A stretch of DNA of 64,000 nt, taken from positions 94,373-158,372 of the forward strand of contig JBBDMX010000008.1 in the NCBI GenBank assembly GCA_040878035.1, written 5' to 3'. This document shows positions 16,822 to 24,717 of this stretch, piece by piece; the first letter of the stretch is position 1; each line of letters begins with the position of its first letter. The DNA comes from JBBDMX01 sp040878035. GTDB taxonomy: Bacteria > Planctomycetota > Phycisphaerae > Phycisphaerales > Phycisphaeraceae. Both the position numbers and the translations under genes were made by a program. The notes under the pieces were generated by a model. That model had not been told where the DNA came from. It made no database searches and saw nothing but the letters and a program-made list of their open reading frames with translations.

Positions 16822-18165
16822 ATGAAGTTTCAATTCGGCTGGATTTTCACCAATGTGCTGGCGCTGGCGGGCGTCAGTTACGGCTGGCTCAACCCGTATT
16901 TCGGGTTGATGGTGTACTACGTCTTTGTCATCCTCCGCCCCAACTTCCTCTGGTTCTGGGCCTGGGACGACAGTCCTCCCCGCTATCTCTTCTACATCGC
17001 CCTGGCCACCATCGCCGGCTGGCTGCTCTCGGGCATGGGCGACTGGCGCGGCCTGCGCAAGGTCATCCTGCCCCTGGCGGCGCTGGCCATCTACGTCGTT
17101 GACGGCCTGATCCTCTCACAGACCGTCGCCATCGCCAAAGTCCGCGCCTGGGACTTCCTCTACCCCCAGATCACCATCGTCGTCATGATGGTCCTGGGCT
17201 TTTCGCTGATCCGCACGGAAAAGCAGATCCGCACCTTCGCCTGGATCATCACCGCGGGCCTGGGCTACCTGGCGTGGGTCTTCAACAGCCACTATTACTT
17301 CGGCGGAATCAACCGCATTTACACGCACGGCTTTGGCGGCATCGACAACAACGGGTCAGCCATGATCTTCGTCATGGCGGTGCCCCTGTCGTTCTTCATG
17401 GGCATGCACGAGAAGAAGCTGTGGGTCAAGGCCGCCTGCCTCTTTGCCGCCGTGCTGCAGATGCACGTGGTCCTGCTGACCTTCTCCCGCGGCGGGCAAC
17501 TGGGTCTGGTCATCGTCGGCGCGATGATCTTCGCCGTGGCGCTGGTCGCCCTCCCGCGCAAGCTGGTGACCCTCACGGTTGCGGTGCTATTTGTCGCCCT
17601 GACGCTGCACCTGGCGGGGGCCGAGGTTCGCCAGCGTTTCTGGATGATCTTCGCCGACGAGAGGGACGCTTCCGCCGAGAGCCGGCCCGTCCTGTGGGCC
17701 GCCGCCTGGCGCTGCATGCTCGACCATCCCTTTGGCGTGGGCCCGCGCAACTTCAATATCATCAGCCACCAGTACGGCATGCCGCCCAACAAGAGCGTGC
17801 ACAACTTGTTCCTCCAGACCGGCGCCGACTACGGCTTCATCGGCATGTTCTCCCTGGCCATCTTCTACTTCAGCGCCATGTTCCGCAGCTTCTTCATGTG
17901 CTTCAATCCTGCCGCCAAACGACTGGTCTGGGCCCGCTACTACGGCCAGATGTGCACCATCGCCCTCTCGGGCATGCTCATCTGCTCGATCTTCATCGGC
18001 ATGGAATCGGTGGAGCACGGTTTCATCATCGCCATGCTGGGCCTGTGTACCGCCGCCTACATCGATCGCATCGCCGTGTCGGAGCCCAAGCTCGAAAAGG
18101 GCATCCTGCCGGAGTTGGAGGAAGTGCCGACGGGGCGGGAATATGAAGACCTGGCGCCGGCGTGA
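16822..18165 (+). CDS. Polysaccharide polymerase / O-antigen ligase-like membrane protein
   Basis: A 447-residue protein with about ten to eleven hydrophobic segments. The conserved loop includes LTFSRGGQLGL and, later, WRCMLDHPFGVGPRNF and KSVHNLFLQTGADYGFIG; the SVHN..L motif is typical of the Wzy_C/WaaL superfamily. Such proteins polymerise or ligate lipid-linked oligosaccharides at the periplasmic face. It resembles the O-antigen ligase-like proteins (TIGR03097) of exosortase-linked clusters, in keeping with the TIGR03087-like gene at the left edge. Start ATG 16822; the open frame upstream runs through the REP pair. The C-terminal 40 residues are acidic and cytosolic. Confidence 0.88.
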   Translation: MKFQFGWIFTNVLALAGVSYGWLNPYFGLMVYYVFVILRPNFLWFWAWDDSPPRYLFYIALATIAGWLLSGMGDWRGLRKVILPLAALAIYVVDGLILSQTVAIAKVRAWDFLYPQITIVVMMVLGFSLIRTEKQIRTFAWIITAGLGYLAWVFNSHYYFGGINRIYTHGFGGIDNNGSAMIFVMAVPLSFFMGMHEKKLWVKAACLFAAVLQMHVVLLTFSRGGQLGLVIVGAMIFAVALVALPRKLVTLTVAVLFVALTLHLAGAEVRQRFWMIFADERDASAESRPVLWAAAWRCMLDHPFGVGPRNFNIISHQYGMPPNKSVHNLFLQTGADYGFIGMFSLAIFYFSAMFRSFFMCFNPAAKRLVWARYYGQMCTIALSGMLICSIFIGMESVEHGFIIAMLGLCTAAYIDRIAVSEPKLEKGILPELEEVPTGREYEDLAPA

Positions 18166-18169
18166 GGTT

Positions 18170-18237
18170 TCTGATGTCTGTATTCTGCTTTCTGCTTTGA
18201 GCCGCGGGCGGCTCCGCCTCTTGGTGCTTGCCCCTTT
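18170..18237. repeat. Short word-repeat fragment with small hairpin
   Basis: tttctgatgtctg, then ttctgctttctgcttt and a gagccgcgggcggctc hairpin lie between the convergent polymerase and egtD genes. It resembles one arm of the word repeats and may act as a bidirectional terminator, though no T-run follows on the forward strand beyond ctttttac. Confidence 0.5.
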
Positions 18238-19206
18238 TTACTTTTCCAGCAGATGCACACTAAACCAACCACGATCATCGGTCCACACCTCCCGGGGTCG
18301 CCAGTCCGCCCGTTGCGCCACGGACGCGAACTGGGCCGGCGAGTACTTGTAGGAACACTCCGTGAGAATCGACTCGCCGGGGGCAAAGTGGATCGTCCGT
18401 CCGCCCATGTGCACCGTCTGCGCCCGGCGGCTGATCAGGTGCATCTCGATGCGGTGGTGATCGGCGTTGTAAACGGCGCGGTGGCGGAACGCCGAAAGAT
18501 CAAAGTCGGCGCCCGCCTGGTGGTTGGCGCGGCGGAGCAGATTGAGGTTGAACGCGGCCGTCACCCCCTGGCGGTCGTTGTAGGCCGCCTCCAGCACCGC
18601 CGGGTCTTTGGGTACATCCACGCCGATCACCATGACGCCCTGATGATCCACCAGTTGCGCCGAGCGGCGCAGGAACGCCGCCGCCTGCGCGGGATGAAAG
18701 TTGCCGATGGTCGAGCCTGGGAAAAAGATGGCCCAGCGGTCGGGCGACTCCCGCGGTCGCGGCAGGTCCAGCGGCTGGGTGTAGTCGGCGCAGACTGGCA
18801 GCACCTCCAGTTGCGGGTACGCCATGACCAGTTCCGCACACGATTCGATCAACGCCTGGGGGGAGATCTCGATCGGGACATAAGCAACCGGCTCGTCCAA
18901 TGCGTCCAACAACATGCGGCTCTTGACGCCCGCGCCGCTGCCGTATTCAATCACCGCGCAGCGCGGGCCCAGTCTGTCGGTGATCCGGCCCATGTACCGG
19001 CGATAGATGCCGATCTCCGTACGCGTCGGGTAGTACTCGTCCAGCTCGCAGATCTGCTCGAACAGCCGCGAACCGACCTTGTCGTAGAACAAGGCGCATG
19101 GCAAGGTCTTGGGCTTAGCGGTCAAGCCCTGCATCAGGAGCTGGCGCACGCGGTGGGCCGACAACCCACGGTCGGTCAGTTCGAGTTCGCGTCCGGCGAG
19201 ATTCAC
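18238..19206 (-). CDS. egtD: L-histidine N(alpha)-methyltransferase
   Basis: A 322-residue SAM-dependent methyltransferase that trimethylates histidine to hercynine, the first step of ergothioneine synthesis. I start at GTG 19206, which overlaps the egtB stop by 4 nt (GTGA), giving the usual family length; the longer frame is a shadow of egtB. Visible features: LPCALFYDKVGSRLFEQICE (35-54), motif I VIEYGSGAGVKSRMLL (85-100), PIEISPQAL (111-119) and FFPGSTIGNF in the substrate region. Coupling to egtB on the same strand confirms the pathway. The other ergothioneine genes are not in view. Confidence 0.95.
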   Translation of the reverse strand: MNLAGRELELTDRGLSAHRVRQLLMQGLTAKPKTLPCALFYDKVGSRLFEQICELDEYYPTRTEIGIYRRYMGRITDRLGPRCAVIEYGSGAGVKSRMLLDALDEPVAYVPIEISPQALIESCAELVMAYPQLEVLPVCADYTQPLDLPRPRESPDRWAIFFPGSTIGNFHPAQAAAFLRRSAQLVDHQGVMVIGVDVPKDPAVLEAAYNDRQGVTAAFNLNLLRRANHQAGADFDLSAFRHRAVYNADHHRIEMHLISRRAQTVHMGGRTIHFAPGESILTECSYKYSPAQFASVAQRADWRPREVWTDDRGWFSVHLLEK

Positions 19207-20558
19207 GGCGCGTCCTCCGCCAGACGGATACCCGAGAATTGGAAGCGTGTGGTCGCAGGCCAGAAGTTGCGATATGTGGCGCGCAGGTGCGCGGCGGGCG
19301 TGGCGCACGATCCGCCGCGCAACACGAACTGGTTGCACATGAACTTGCCGTTGTACTCGCCCAGGGCGCCCGGCGGAGCAATGAAGCCGGGGTAGGGGGA
19401 GTAATGGCTCTGGGTCCATTCCCAGGTGTCGCCGTACAGACCTTGGGGGCCTGGATCACCGTTGGAGCGGCCGGCGGCCTTGACGGGAGCCGGATGATAA
19501 TGGCCGCTGTCAAGCAGATTACCGGTGATGGGTACATTCGCCGCCGCGTGCTCCCACTCGAACTCGGTCGGCAGCCGGCCACCAGCCCAGCGGGCGTAAG
19601 CGTCGGCCTCGAAGTAGCTCACGTGCGTCACCGGCTCGACGCCGACCACCGGACGTACACCGCCCAGCGTGTACTGATGCCAGGCACCATCGAGCTGTCG
19701 CCAGTAGAGCGGCGCCAGCCAGCCCTGCTCGCACACCGTCGCCCAGCCGGCGTCCAGCCACAGTTCCGGCCGCAAATAGCCGTCTTCCTCCATGAACGCC
19801 AGGTATTCCTCGTTGGTGACCGCCCGATCCGCCAACCGGTAAGGCTGAAGCAGGATGCGATGCCGCGAGCGTTCGTTATCGTAGGAAAAGCCTTCGCCAT
19901 CATGGCCCACCCAGACCACGCCACCTTCGTATTCGCCAAACGTCAGCGGCGGCACGGCCACGTCGCCGCTGCGCGCCGGTTGGGGATGATCCACGTATGG
20001 CTGGTCCAGCGGATTCTGCGATAGCAGGTGCTTAATATCGGTCAGAATCAGTTCCTGGTGCTGCTGTTCGTGATTCAGGCCGATCTCGATGATGGGACAG
20101 ATCGTCGCCCGCAAGGATTCGTTGGCGTTGGCGAGCAACTGGGCGATCGCGTGGTCCACGTGCCGGCGGTACGCCAACACCAGCGTCAAGGGCGGGCGGG
20201 TCATCAAGCCGCGCGTCGGCCGGGCAATGCGCGTCCCGGCGGCGTTGTAGTAGGAATTAAAGAGATAGGCGAAGGCCGGATGAAACCGCTCGGCCCCAGG
20301 CGCATACGCCGCCAGCACAAACTGTTCAAAGAACCAGCTCGTGTGGCCCATATGCCACTTGGTCGGACTACAGTCGGCCATTGACTGCACTTGGCAATCC
20401 TCCGGCGACAGGGGGGCGCCCAACTGTTCGGTGACGCGCCGGACTTGCTGATATCGCTGCGCCAGTTCGTCGGGCGGTGCGGCATGGACCGCGGATCGCC
20501 GGAGCGTTGTCGAGTGAATCGTTGTCATGTGTGTGATCCCCATGAGAGTCGCCTGCAC
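19203..20558 (-). CDS. egtB: Ergothioneine biosynthesis sulfoxide synthase
   Basis: A 451-residue non-heme iron enzyme that joins hercynine to a thiol donor (gamma-glutamylcysteine or cysteine). The N-terminal DinB-like domain has KWHMGHTSWFFEQF (His 72) and LNHEQQHQEL (His 163, His 167), the three expected iron ligands. The C-terminal formylglycine-generating-enzyme-like domain shows YGDTWEWTQSHYSPYPG and LRGGSCATP. Three in-frame ATG codons (20558, 20543, 20528) compete as starts. It heads an egtB-egtD operon with a 4-nt overlap. Whether it is type I or II cannot be settled here; neither egtA nor egtE is present. Confidence 0.95.
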   Translation of the reverse strand: MQATLMGITHMTTIHSTTLRRSAVHAAPPDELAQRYQQVRRVTEQLGAPLSPEDCQVQSMADCSPTKWHMGHTSWFFEQFVLAAYAPGAERFHPAFAYLFNSYYNAAGTRIARPTRGLMTRPPLTLVLAYRRHVDHAIAQLLANANESLRATICPIIEIGLNHEQQHQELILTDIKHLLSQNPLDQPYVDHPQPARSGDVAVPPLTFGEYEGGVVWVGHDGEGFSYDNERSRHRILLQPYRLADRAVTNEEYLAFMEEDGYLRPELWLDAGWATVCEQGWLAPLYWRQLDGAWHQYTLGGVRPVVGVEPVTHVSYFEADAYARWAGGRLPTEFEWEHAAANVPITGNLLDSGHYHPAPVKAAGRSNGDPGPQGLYGDTWEWTQSHYSPYPGFIAPPGALGEYNGKFMCNQFVLRGGSCATPAAHLRATYRNFWPATTRFQFSGIRLAEDAP

Positions 20559-20794
20559 GCCAATGCTAGGAAACGACCTTCACCCGACAAGATCGGGTCA
20601 ATCCCGCGTGCGTGCGTGGGAGAATTCCTGAACAGGCCGGCGGCACGGCTCGGGGAGCTGCATGCCCGAGGAGGAATCAAAAAGCAGTCAGAACATGCTG
20701 GCGACGTTGCCGCCCTGTGTCGGATATGCGTAAGGGGACCCCGGACCCCGGAGAACCTCACGTTCGGCTTGGCGGGCCAGCGATCTGGTTCTGA

Positions 20795-21811
20795 TCACCT
20801 GCCCGGCAGTTCCTTCACCAGCCAGCTCAGCCGTTGAAGCGTGGGTTGCTGGATGAGATAGTGCCGCAGGAAGTGGTTGAAGACGCGGCCGCCCTCGCCG
20901 CCCAGGTGGTAATCGGCACCGAGCGGTTGCGCCGGCGGATCCGACCGCGCGAACATGACGTGATAGCAGGTCTGCTCAGGCGTCCAGTCGCCGAACCAGA
21001 TGGCCAGCTTGCCCCGACGATAAGCCGCGGGCGCCTGGGCTTGCCAGGTGAGGTAGGCCTCGGCCAAGTCGAGGTCGAGTTGCGCGGGGGAGAAGGCGAG
21101 CAGGCCGGAGTTGAAGAAGCGGTGGCCGAGAGACCAGTTCCTGATTTCGGATTTCGGATGTGGGATTTGGGATTTTTGGAGCCAACCGTCGAGTTCGGCA
21201 AACGCCCGTTGGGCCTCGGCGGGCACCTGCACCGATTCGTCCTGGTGATCGTGCAAGTACAACGGCGCCGGGTCGGCGCCTTTGGCCCAGCGGACCAGAT
21301 GCATCGGCTCCTGAAAGAATGCGGTGTCGGGATCGAGCACCAGCGTGCGAGGGTGTCGGGGCAGCAGCATGGGGTGCAGCAGTTTGCAGACTGGAGCGTA
21401 GCGGCTGTGATAGAGCGACAACAGACGCGGGCTATGGGCGCCCAGAGCCTGCTCGACGAGGTTGCCGGCCGCGGGCCAACTCAGCCAGCGCGCCCCCGGC
21501 ACGTGCCGGCTCGCCCACTGCCGATCCGCAGGGGTTAGCGTGCCGTCATCCGACAACGTCACGGCCCAGCGCAGGGGGGCAAAATGCAGGAGCGACTTGA
21601 GCGCCAGCACGCCGATGCGCAGATCGCGCCGACACAGGAGCATGTGCAATTCCGCATCGGCCGCATCGGCATCGTCGCCCGCAGCCGGCAACGGCCCGGT
21701 CCGTTCCAAGCCGCGCAACGCCGACGCGATCCGCCTCTGGTCCACCCAGCGGCGCACCCGATACGGCAGCCATGTCGGAGCCTGTCGAATGATCGTGCCT
21801 CCGGCCTGCAA
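20795..21811 (-). CDS. Putative GT8-like glycosyltransferase with repeat insert
   Basis: A roughly 338-residue protein. TLVLDPDTAFFQEPMH (157-171) carries a DxD-type metal motif, and HRFFNSGLLAF (230-240) resembles the NSG motif of family-8-like nucleotide-sugar transferases. This plus location at the end of the polysaccharide locus suggests sugar transfer, at moderate certainty. Residues about 211-225 (LQKSQIPHPKSEIRN) are encoded by an aaatccg-type word repeat inserted in frame. The start is uncertain: TTG at 21811 sits inside a repeat arm and no ATG is near, so the repeat may have destroyed the original start. Confidence 0.6.
   Translation of the reverse strand: MQAGGTIIRQAPTWLPYRVRRWVDQRRIASALRGLERTGPLPAAGDDADAADAELHMLLCRRDLRIGVLALKSLLHFAPLRWAVTLSDDGTLTPADRQWASRHVPGARWLSWPAAGNLVEQALGAHSPRLLSLYHSRYAPVCKLLHPMLLPRHPRTLVLDPDTAFFQEPMHLVRWAKGADPAPLYLHDHQDESVQVPAEAQRAFAELDGWLQKSQIPHPKSEIRNWSLGHRFFNSGLLAFSPAQLDLDLAEAYLTWQAQAPAAYRRGKLAIWFGDWTPEQTCYHVMFARSDPPAQPLGADYHLGGEGGRVFNHFLRHYLIQQPTLQRLSWLVKELPGR
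21141..21179. repeat. In-frame word repeat inside the GT8-like gene
   Basis: ctgatttcggatttcggatg and a continuation gggatttgggattttt, 39 nt (13 codons), match the aaatccg family seen upstream of the glycosyltransferases at 9295-11370. No counterpart arm. Confidence 0.8.
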
Positions 21812-21910
21812 CCACAGTAAACGCAGTAACCGCGGTAACCAAAAACCACACGCGGTGGCTCGTCTCAGGTTACTGCGGTTACTACGTTTACTGCGGTTAC
21901 CGCGTTTTAC
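21811..21910. repeat. Long inverted repeat (gtaaccgca word)
   Basis: Left arm accacagtaaacgcagtaac and on to 21840; right arm 21868-21901 with ggttactgcggttactacg. A 9-nt word is iterated three to four times. It fills the gap between two leftward genes and covers the putative start and stop codons of both. Confidence 0.88.
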
Positions 21911-23031
21911 TTAATCAACACCTCTTTGCCACCCTTGTCTGAGGAGGCATAGATGCCGTCGAGCATCTTCTGCACCATCAGGCCATGCTCCGCCGGCGCC
22001 ATGGTCGGCTGGTTGTAGAGCACGTGATCGACGAAATTGCGGATCTTGGCGTGGAACAGCTCGCCGAAGCCGGCGCTGCCCAGCCAGCCCGGCTCGACGT
22101 TGATCATGTGCCCGGCGTCGTCGCGGAAGATCGTCGGCGGGTCCCACGTGCAGCCGCCCTTCTCACCCATCAACTGAAACGTCCACATGTCCTTCTCGAT
22201 ATGGGCCGCAAAGCTCGCCTCGATGGTCAGCACGGCCCCGGTCTCGAAGCGTATCTGGCCCACCGCCAGGTCTTCCACGGTGTAGGTCTTGTGGTCCCAG
22301 CCCTTCCATTGCGACTGCACTTCCGAAGGCTTGTTGCCCAGGTAGGTGAAGGTGTTGCCGATGGCCGAGACGGGCTTGGGCGAGCCCATGGCAAAGTGGG
22401 TCATCTCCAGCACGTGCACGCCGATGTCGATCATCGGCCCGCCGCCCTGAAGGTGCTTCTGGCCAAAGACGCCCCAGTTGGGAATCCCGCGCCGCCGCAG
22501 CGCCTGCACCCGTGCGTACATGATCTTGCCGAATTGCCCTTCATCCGCCGCGTGCTTGATGAACTGCGTGCGCGGTGAGTAGCGGTACTGGAAGCCGATC
22601 ACCAGCTTGCGCTTATTCGCTTTGGCGGCGTCGATCATCTTCTGGCATTCTTTGGCGTTCATCGCCATGGGCTTTTCGGTGATCACGTGTGCCCCGGCCT
22701 TAAGCGCCGCCACTGCCGCGGGCATGTGCATCCCGTTGGGCGTGCACACGGTCACCGCGTCGGGCTTGATCTTCCTGAGCATGTCATTGAAGTCGCAGAA
22801 GCAGTGGTCCTTGGGTACCTTGTAGGTGTCGGCATAGGTCATCATCGGGCGGTCCTTGATGTCCGCCAGAGCCACGATCTCGACTTCGTCGGGCCACTTG
22901 GCGAACTCGCGCAACTGCGTGCCGGCGATGCCGCCGGCGCCGATCACCGCCAGGCGCATCTTCTTCGCGGGCTTGCGGCCCTCGCCAGTCTCGAGGGCGA
23001 ACGATTGGGTCGATACTTCACTGCCTGCCAT
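21907..23031 (-). CDS. Gfo/Idh/MocA family oxidoreductase
   Basis: A 374-residue NAD(P)-dependent sugar dehydrogenase-like protein. The Rossmann motif is RLAVIGAGGIAG (26-37), followed by VCTPNGMHMPAAVAALKAG and the catalytic-lysine motif ITEKPMAMN near 118. The C-terminal alpha/beta domain has GGPMIDIGVHVLEMTHFAMG with the expected D-x-G-x-H. The start at 23031 has GGAG nine bases upstream; an internal ATG at residue 25 would still give a full domain. Substrate unknown; this family is expanded in planctomycetes and often handles sugars, inositols or sugar amines. A link to the nearby polysaccharide genes is possible but unproven. Confidence 0.9.
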   Translation of the reverse strand: MAGSEVSTQSFALETGEGRKPAKKMRLAVIGAGGIAGTQLREFAKWPDEVEIVALADIKDRPMMTYADTYKVPKDHCFCDFNDMLRKIKPDAVTVCTPNGMHMPAAVAALKAGAHVITEKPMAMNAKECQKMIDAAKANKRKLVIGFQYRYSPRTQFIKHAADEGQFGKIMYARVQALRRRGIPNWGVFGQKHLQGGGPMIDIGVHVLEMTHFAMGSPKPVSAIGNTFTYLGNKPSEVQSQWKGWDHKTYTVEDLAVGQIRFETGAVLTIEASFAAHIEKDMWTFQLMGEKGGCTWDPPTIFRDDAGHMINVEPGWLGSAGFGELFHAKIRNFVDHVLYNQPTMAPAEHGLMVQKMLDGIYASSDKGGKEVLIK

Positions 23032-23164
23032 ATTCGGGAACTCCGTAAGGGGGTAACTGTGGGTCGGGTATTGTCGGTAGATGGGCGACGGAATGCAAGA
23101 CAGCCGAGTCTGTAGGCGCCATGCCGGGGCTGAGTCCGGCGTGGCCGAGTATTATGCCTCCGCA

Positions 23165-23986
23165 ATGTTTGGCCGACCGCTCCAACTCGCGCGCCCCGGG
23201 CTGTTCATCACCGGCACCGACACCGGCGTGGGCAAAACCGTCGTGACCTGTGCCATCGCCATGGCCTTGCGCCGGCAGTTGAGCGATGGGCCGGGGAATT
23301 CGCGGCTGGGCGTGTGCAAGCCCATGGCCTCAGGCTGCCGGCGGGAACGTGAAGGGCTCGTCAGCGGCGATACCGAGGCGCTGGCGCATTTCGCTGATTG
23401 CCGCCAGCCTCTGGATGTGATCAACCCGGTGCGTTACGCGGCCCCGGTGGCGCCGGCCGTCGCCGCCGAGATGTCCGGCCAGGCCGTCGATTTCACCGCC
23501 ATCGCCCGCAGTCTCGAGGTGCTCGACAGCACGTCGGACTTCCTGCTGATCGAAGGCGTCGGCGGGCTGATGGTGCCCATCGATCACGCTCACCCTGGGC
23601 GCACCATCCTGGACATGATCGTCGCCCTGGGCTATCCCGTGGCCGTCGTCGCCCGCGCCGCTTTGGGCACGCTCAACCACACCGCCATGACCGTCGCGCT
23701 CTTGCGCCAAGCCAAGTGCCGCATCGCCGGCATCATCATCAACGGCTACGACCCCGACTCGTCCAAACAGGGCGACCGCGCCGCGGACCTCTCCATGTCC
23801 AGCAACCGGCAGTGGCTGGCGAGAATGACCCGCCTGCCGATCCTGGCGACCGTGCCGATCTGCCCGACTGCCGAGGTCGCGGTGGAAAAGGGCAAGCTGT
23901 CGCCAGCGGTCGTCGAAGCAGTCGCGGTAACCTACTGGCCGGAGGTGCTGGCCGCCCCCACTGGTAATCGAGGCCGAGCGGAGTAG
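23165..23986 (+). CDS. bioD: Dethiobiotin synthetase
   Basis: A 273-residue ATP-dependent ligase that closes the ureido ring of dethiobiotin from diaminopelargonate and CO2 in biotin synthesis. Start at ATG 23165; upstream codons look non-coding. P-loop GTDTGVGKTVVTC (17-29), substrate segment CKPMASGCRRE, LLIEGVGGLMVPID and IIINGYD are all in place. The C-terminus is slightly extended. No other bio gene is visible, so the pathway is scattered. A PIN-domain gene follows after ten bases, but the functions are unrelated. Confidence 0.95.
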   Translation: MFGRPLQLARPGLFITGTDTGVGKTVVTCAIAMALRRQLSDGPGNSRLGVCKPMASGCRREREGLVSGDTEALAHFADCRQPLDVINPVRYAAPVAPAVAAEMSGQAVDFTAIARSLEVLDSTSDFLLIEGVGGLMVPIDHAHPGRTILDMIVALGYPVAVVARAALGTLNHTAMTVALLRQAKCRIAGIIINGYDPDSSKQGDRAADLSMSSNRQWLARMTRLPILATVPICPTAEVAVEKGKLSPAVVEAVAVTYWPEVLAAPTGNRGRAE

Positions 23987-23996
23987 AGTGGATCGC

Positions 23997-24446
23997 ATGA
24001 AACTCCGTGTTTACTTGGACACATCGGTGATCAGTGCCGCCGAAGACGGGCGGACCCCGATTCGCCAGGCGCAGACGTTGGCCTTCTTCGCACGAGCCAA
24101 TGAATTCGAACTGATCACCTCCGAGCTAACGCGTCAGGAGCTAACTGAAACGCCCGATCCTCAACGCCGGCGCAGGTTGTTGGTACGGCTTGAGCCGATC
24201 CGTACCATCGCGATAGACGGCGACATGCGCGCTTTGGCCACGGAGTACGTGGGCCAGGACATCGTTCCGCCGGAGTATGAGGACGATGCCATTCACATCG
24301 CCGCGGCCGTTCTATCAAGGCAAGACGCCTTGATTTCGTGGAATTTTCGACACCTGGTGAATCGTCGGCGCCGATCATTGGTCAATCTCTTCAATTCATC
24401 ACGCGGCCTCCCGATCGTCGAAATCCTCAGCCCACCGGAACTATAA
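23997..24446 (+). CDS. PIN-domain toxin, VapC-like
   Basis: A 149-residue PIN-fold RNase candidate. Acidic active-site residues are visible: D8 in VYLDTSVIS, E43/E48 in TSELTRQELTE, and the DD pair in EYEDDAIHIAAAV near residue 98; SWNFRHLVNRRR is typical of the PIN C-terminal part. Start ATG 23997; a GTG at 23988 is also in frame. It is followed after 15 bases by a 76-residue partner that is probably the antitoxin, an order opposite to vapBC. The toxin would cleave RNA, most often tRNA or rRNA. Confidence 0.82.
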   Translation: MKLRVYLDTSVISAAEDGRTPIRQAQTLAFFARANEFELITSELTRQELTETPDPQRRRRLLVRLEPIRTIAIDGDMRALATEYVGQDIVPPEYEDDAIHIAAAVLSRQDALISWNFRHLVNRRRRSLVNLFNSSRGLPIVEILSPPEL

Positions 24447-24461
24447 TCGAAAGAACTGGCT

Positions 24462-24692
24462 ATGGATTATTTCAACTACCAGCGTATGGCAGACGAAGCC
24501 GGATTGACCGCGAAGCAGTTGCAGAGGCTGGTCAAGGCGGTGGAACGCGAGTTTCCTTCCGACCCCATGCTCGTCGAACTGCACTTGCTGCGTGCCTGTC
24601 GAGCGATCCGCGACAAGGCCGTCACTTTGGAGCAGGCTGTAGCGGAATCCGAGGCAGAATCTGACCCGACCGCTGCGGACCGCCGGCATTGA
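24462..24692 (+). CDS. Putative antitoxin of the PIN toxin
   Basis: A 76-residue charged protein (MDYFNYQRMADEAGLTAKQL and onward) predicted to be mostly helical with an acidic tail. No DNA-binding motif is certain. Size, charge and position 15 bases after the PIN gene make an antitoxin the most probable role. An AAAGAA stretch precedes the ATG. Alternative: an unrelated small conserved protein. Confidence 0.55.
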   Translation: MDYFNYQRMADEAGLTAKQLQRLVKAVEREFPSDPMLVELHLLRACRAIRDKAVTLEQAVAESEAESDPTAADRRH

Positions 24693-24717
24693 AAGATGAG
24701 GGCGCCTCGTTGCCGGC

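Noticed and set aside
20559..20794. Possible small gene between egtB and the GT8-like gene
   Set aside because: Short overlapping frames only; nothing recognisable.
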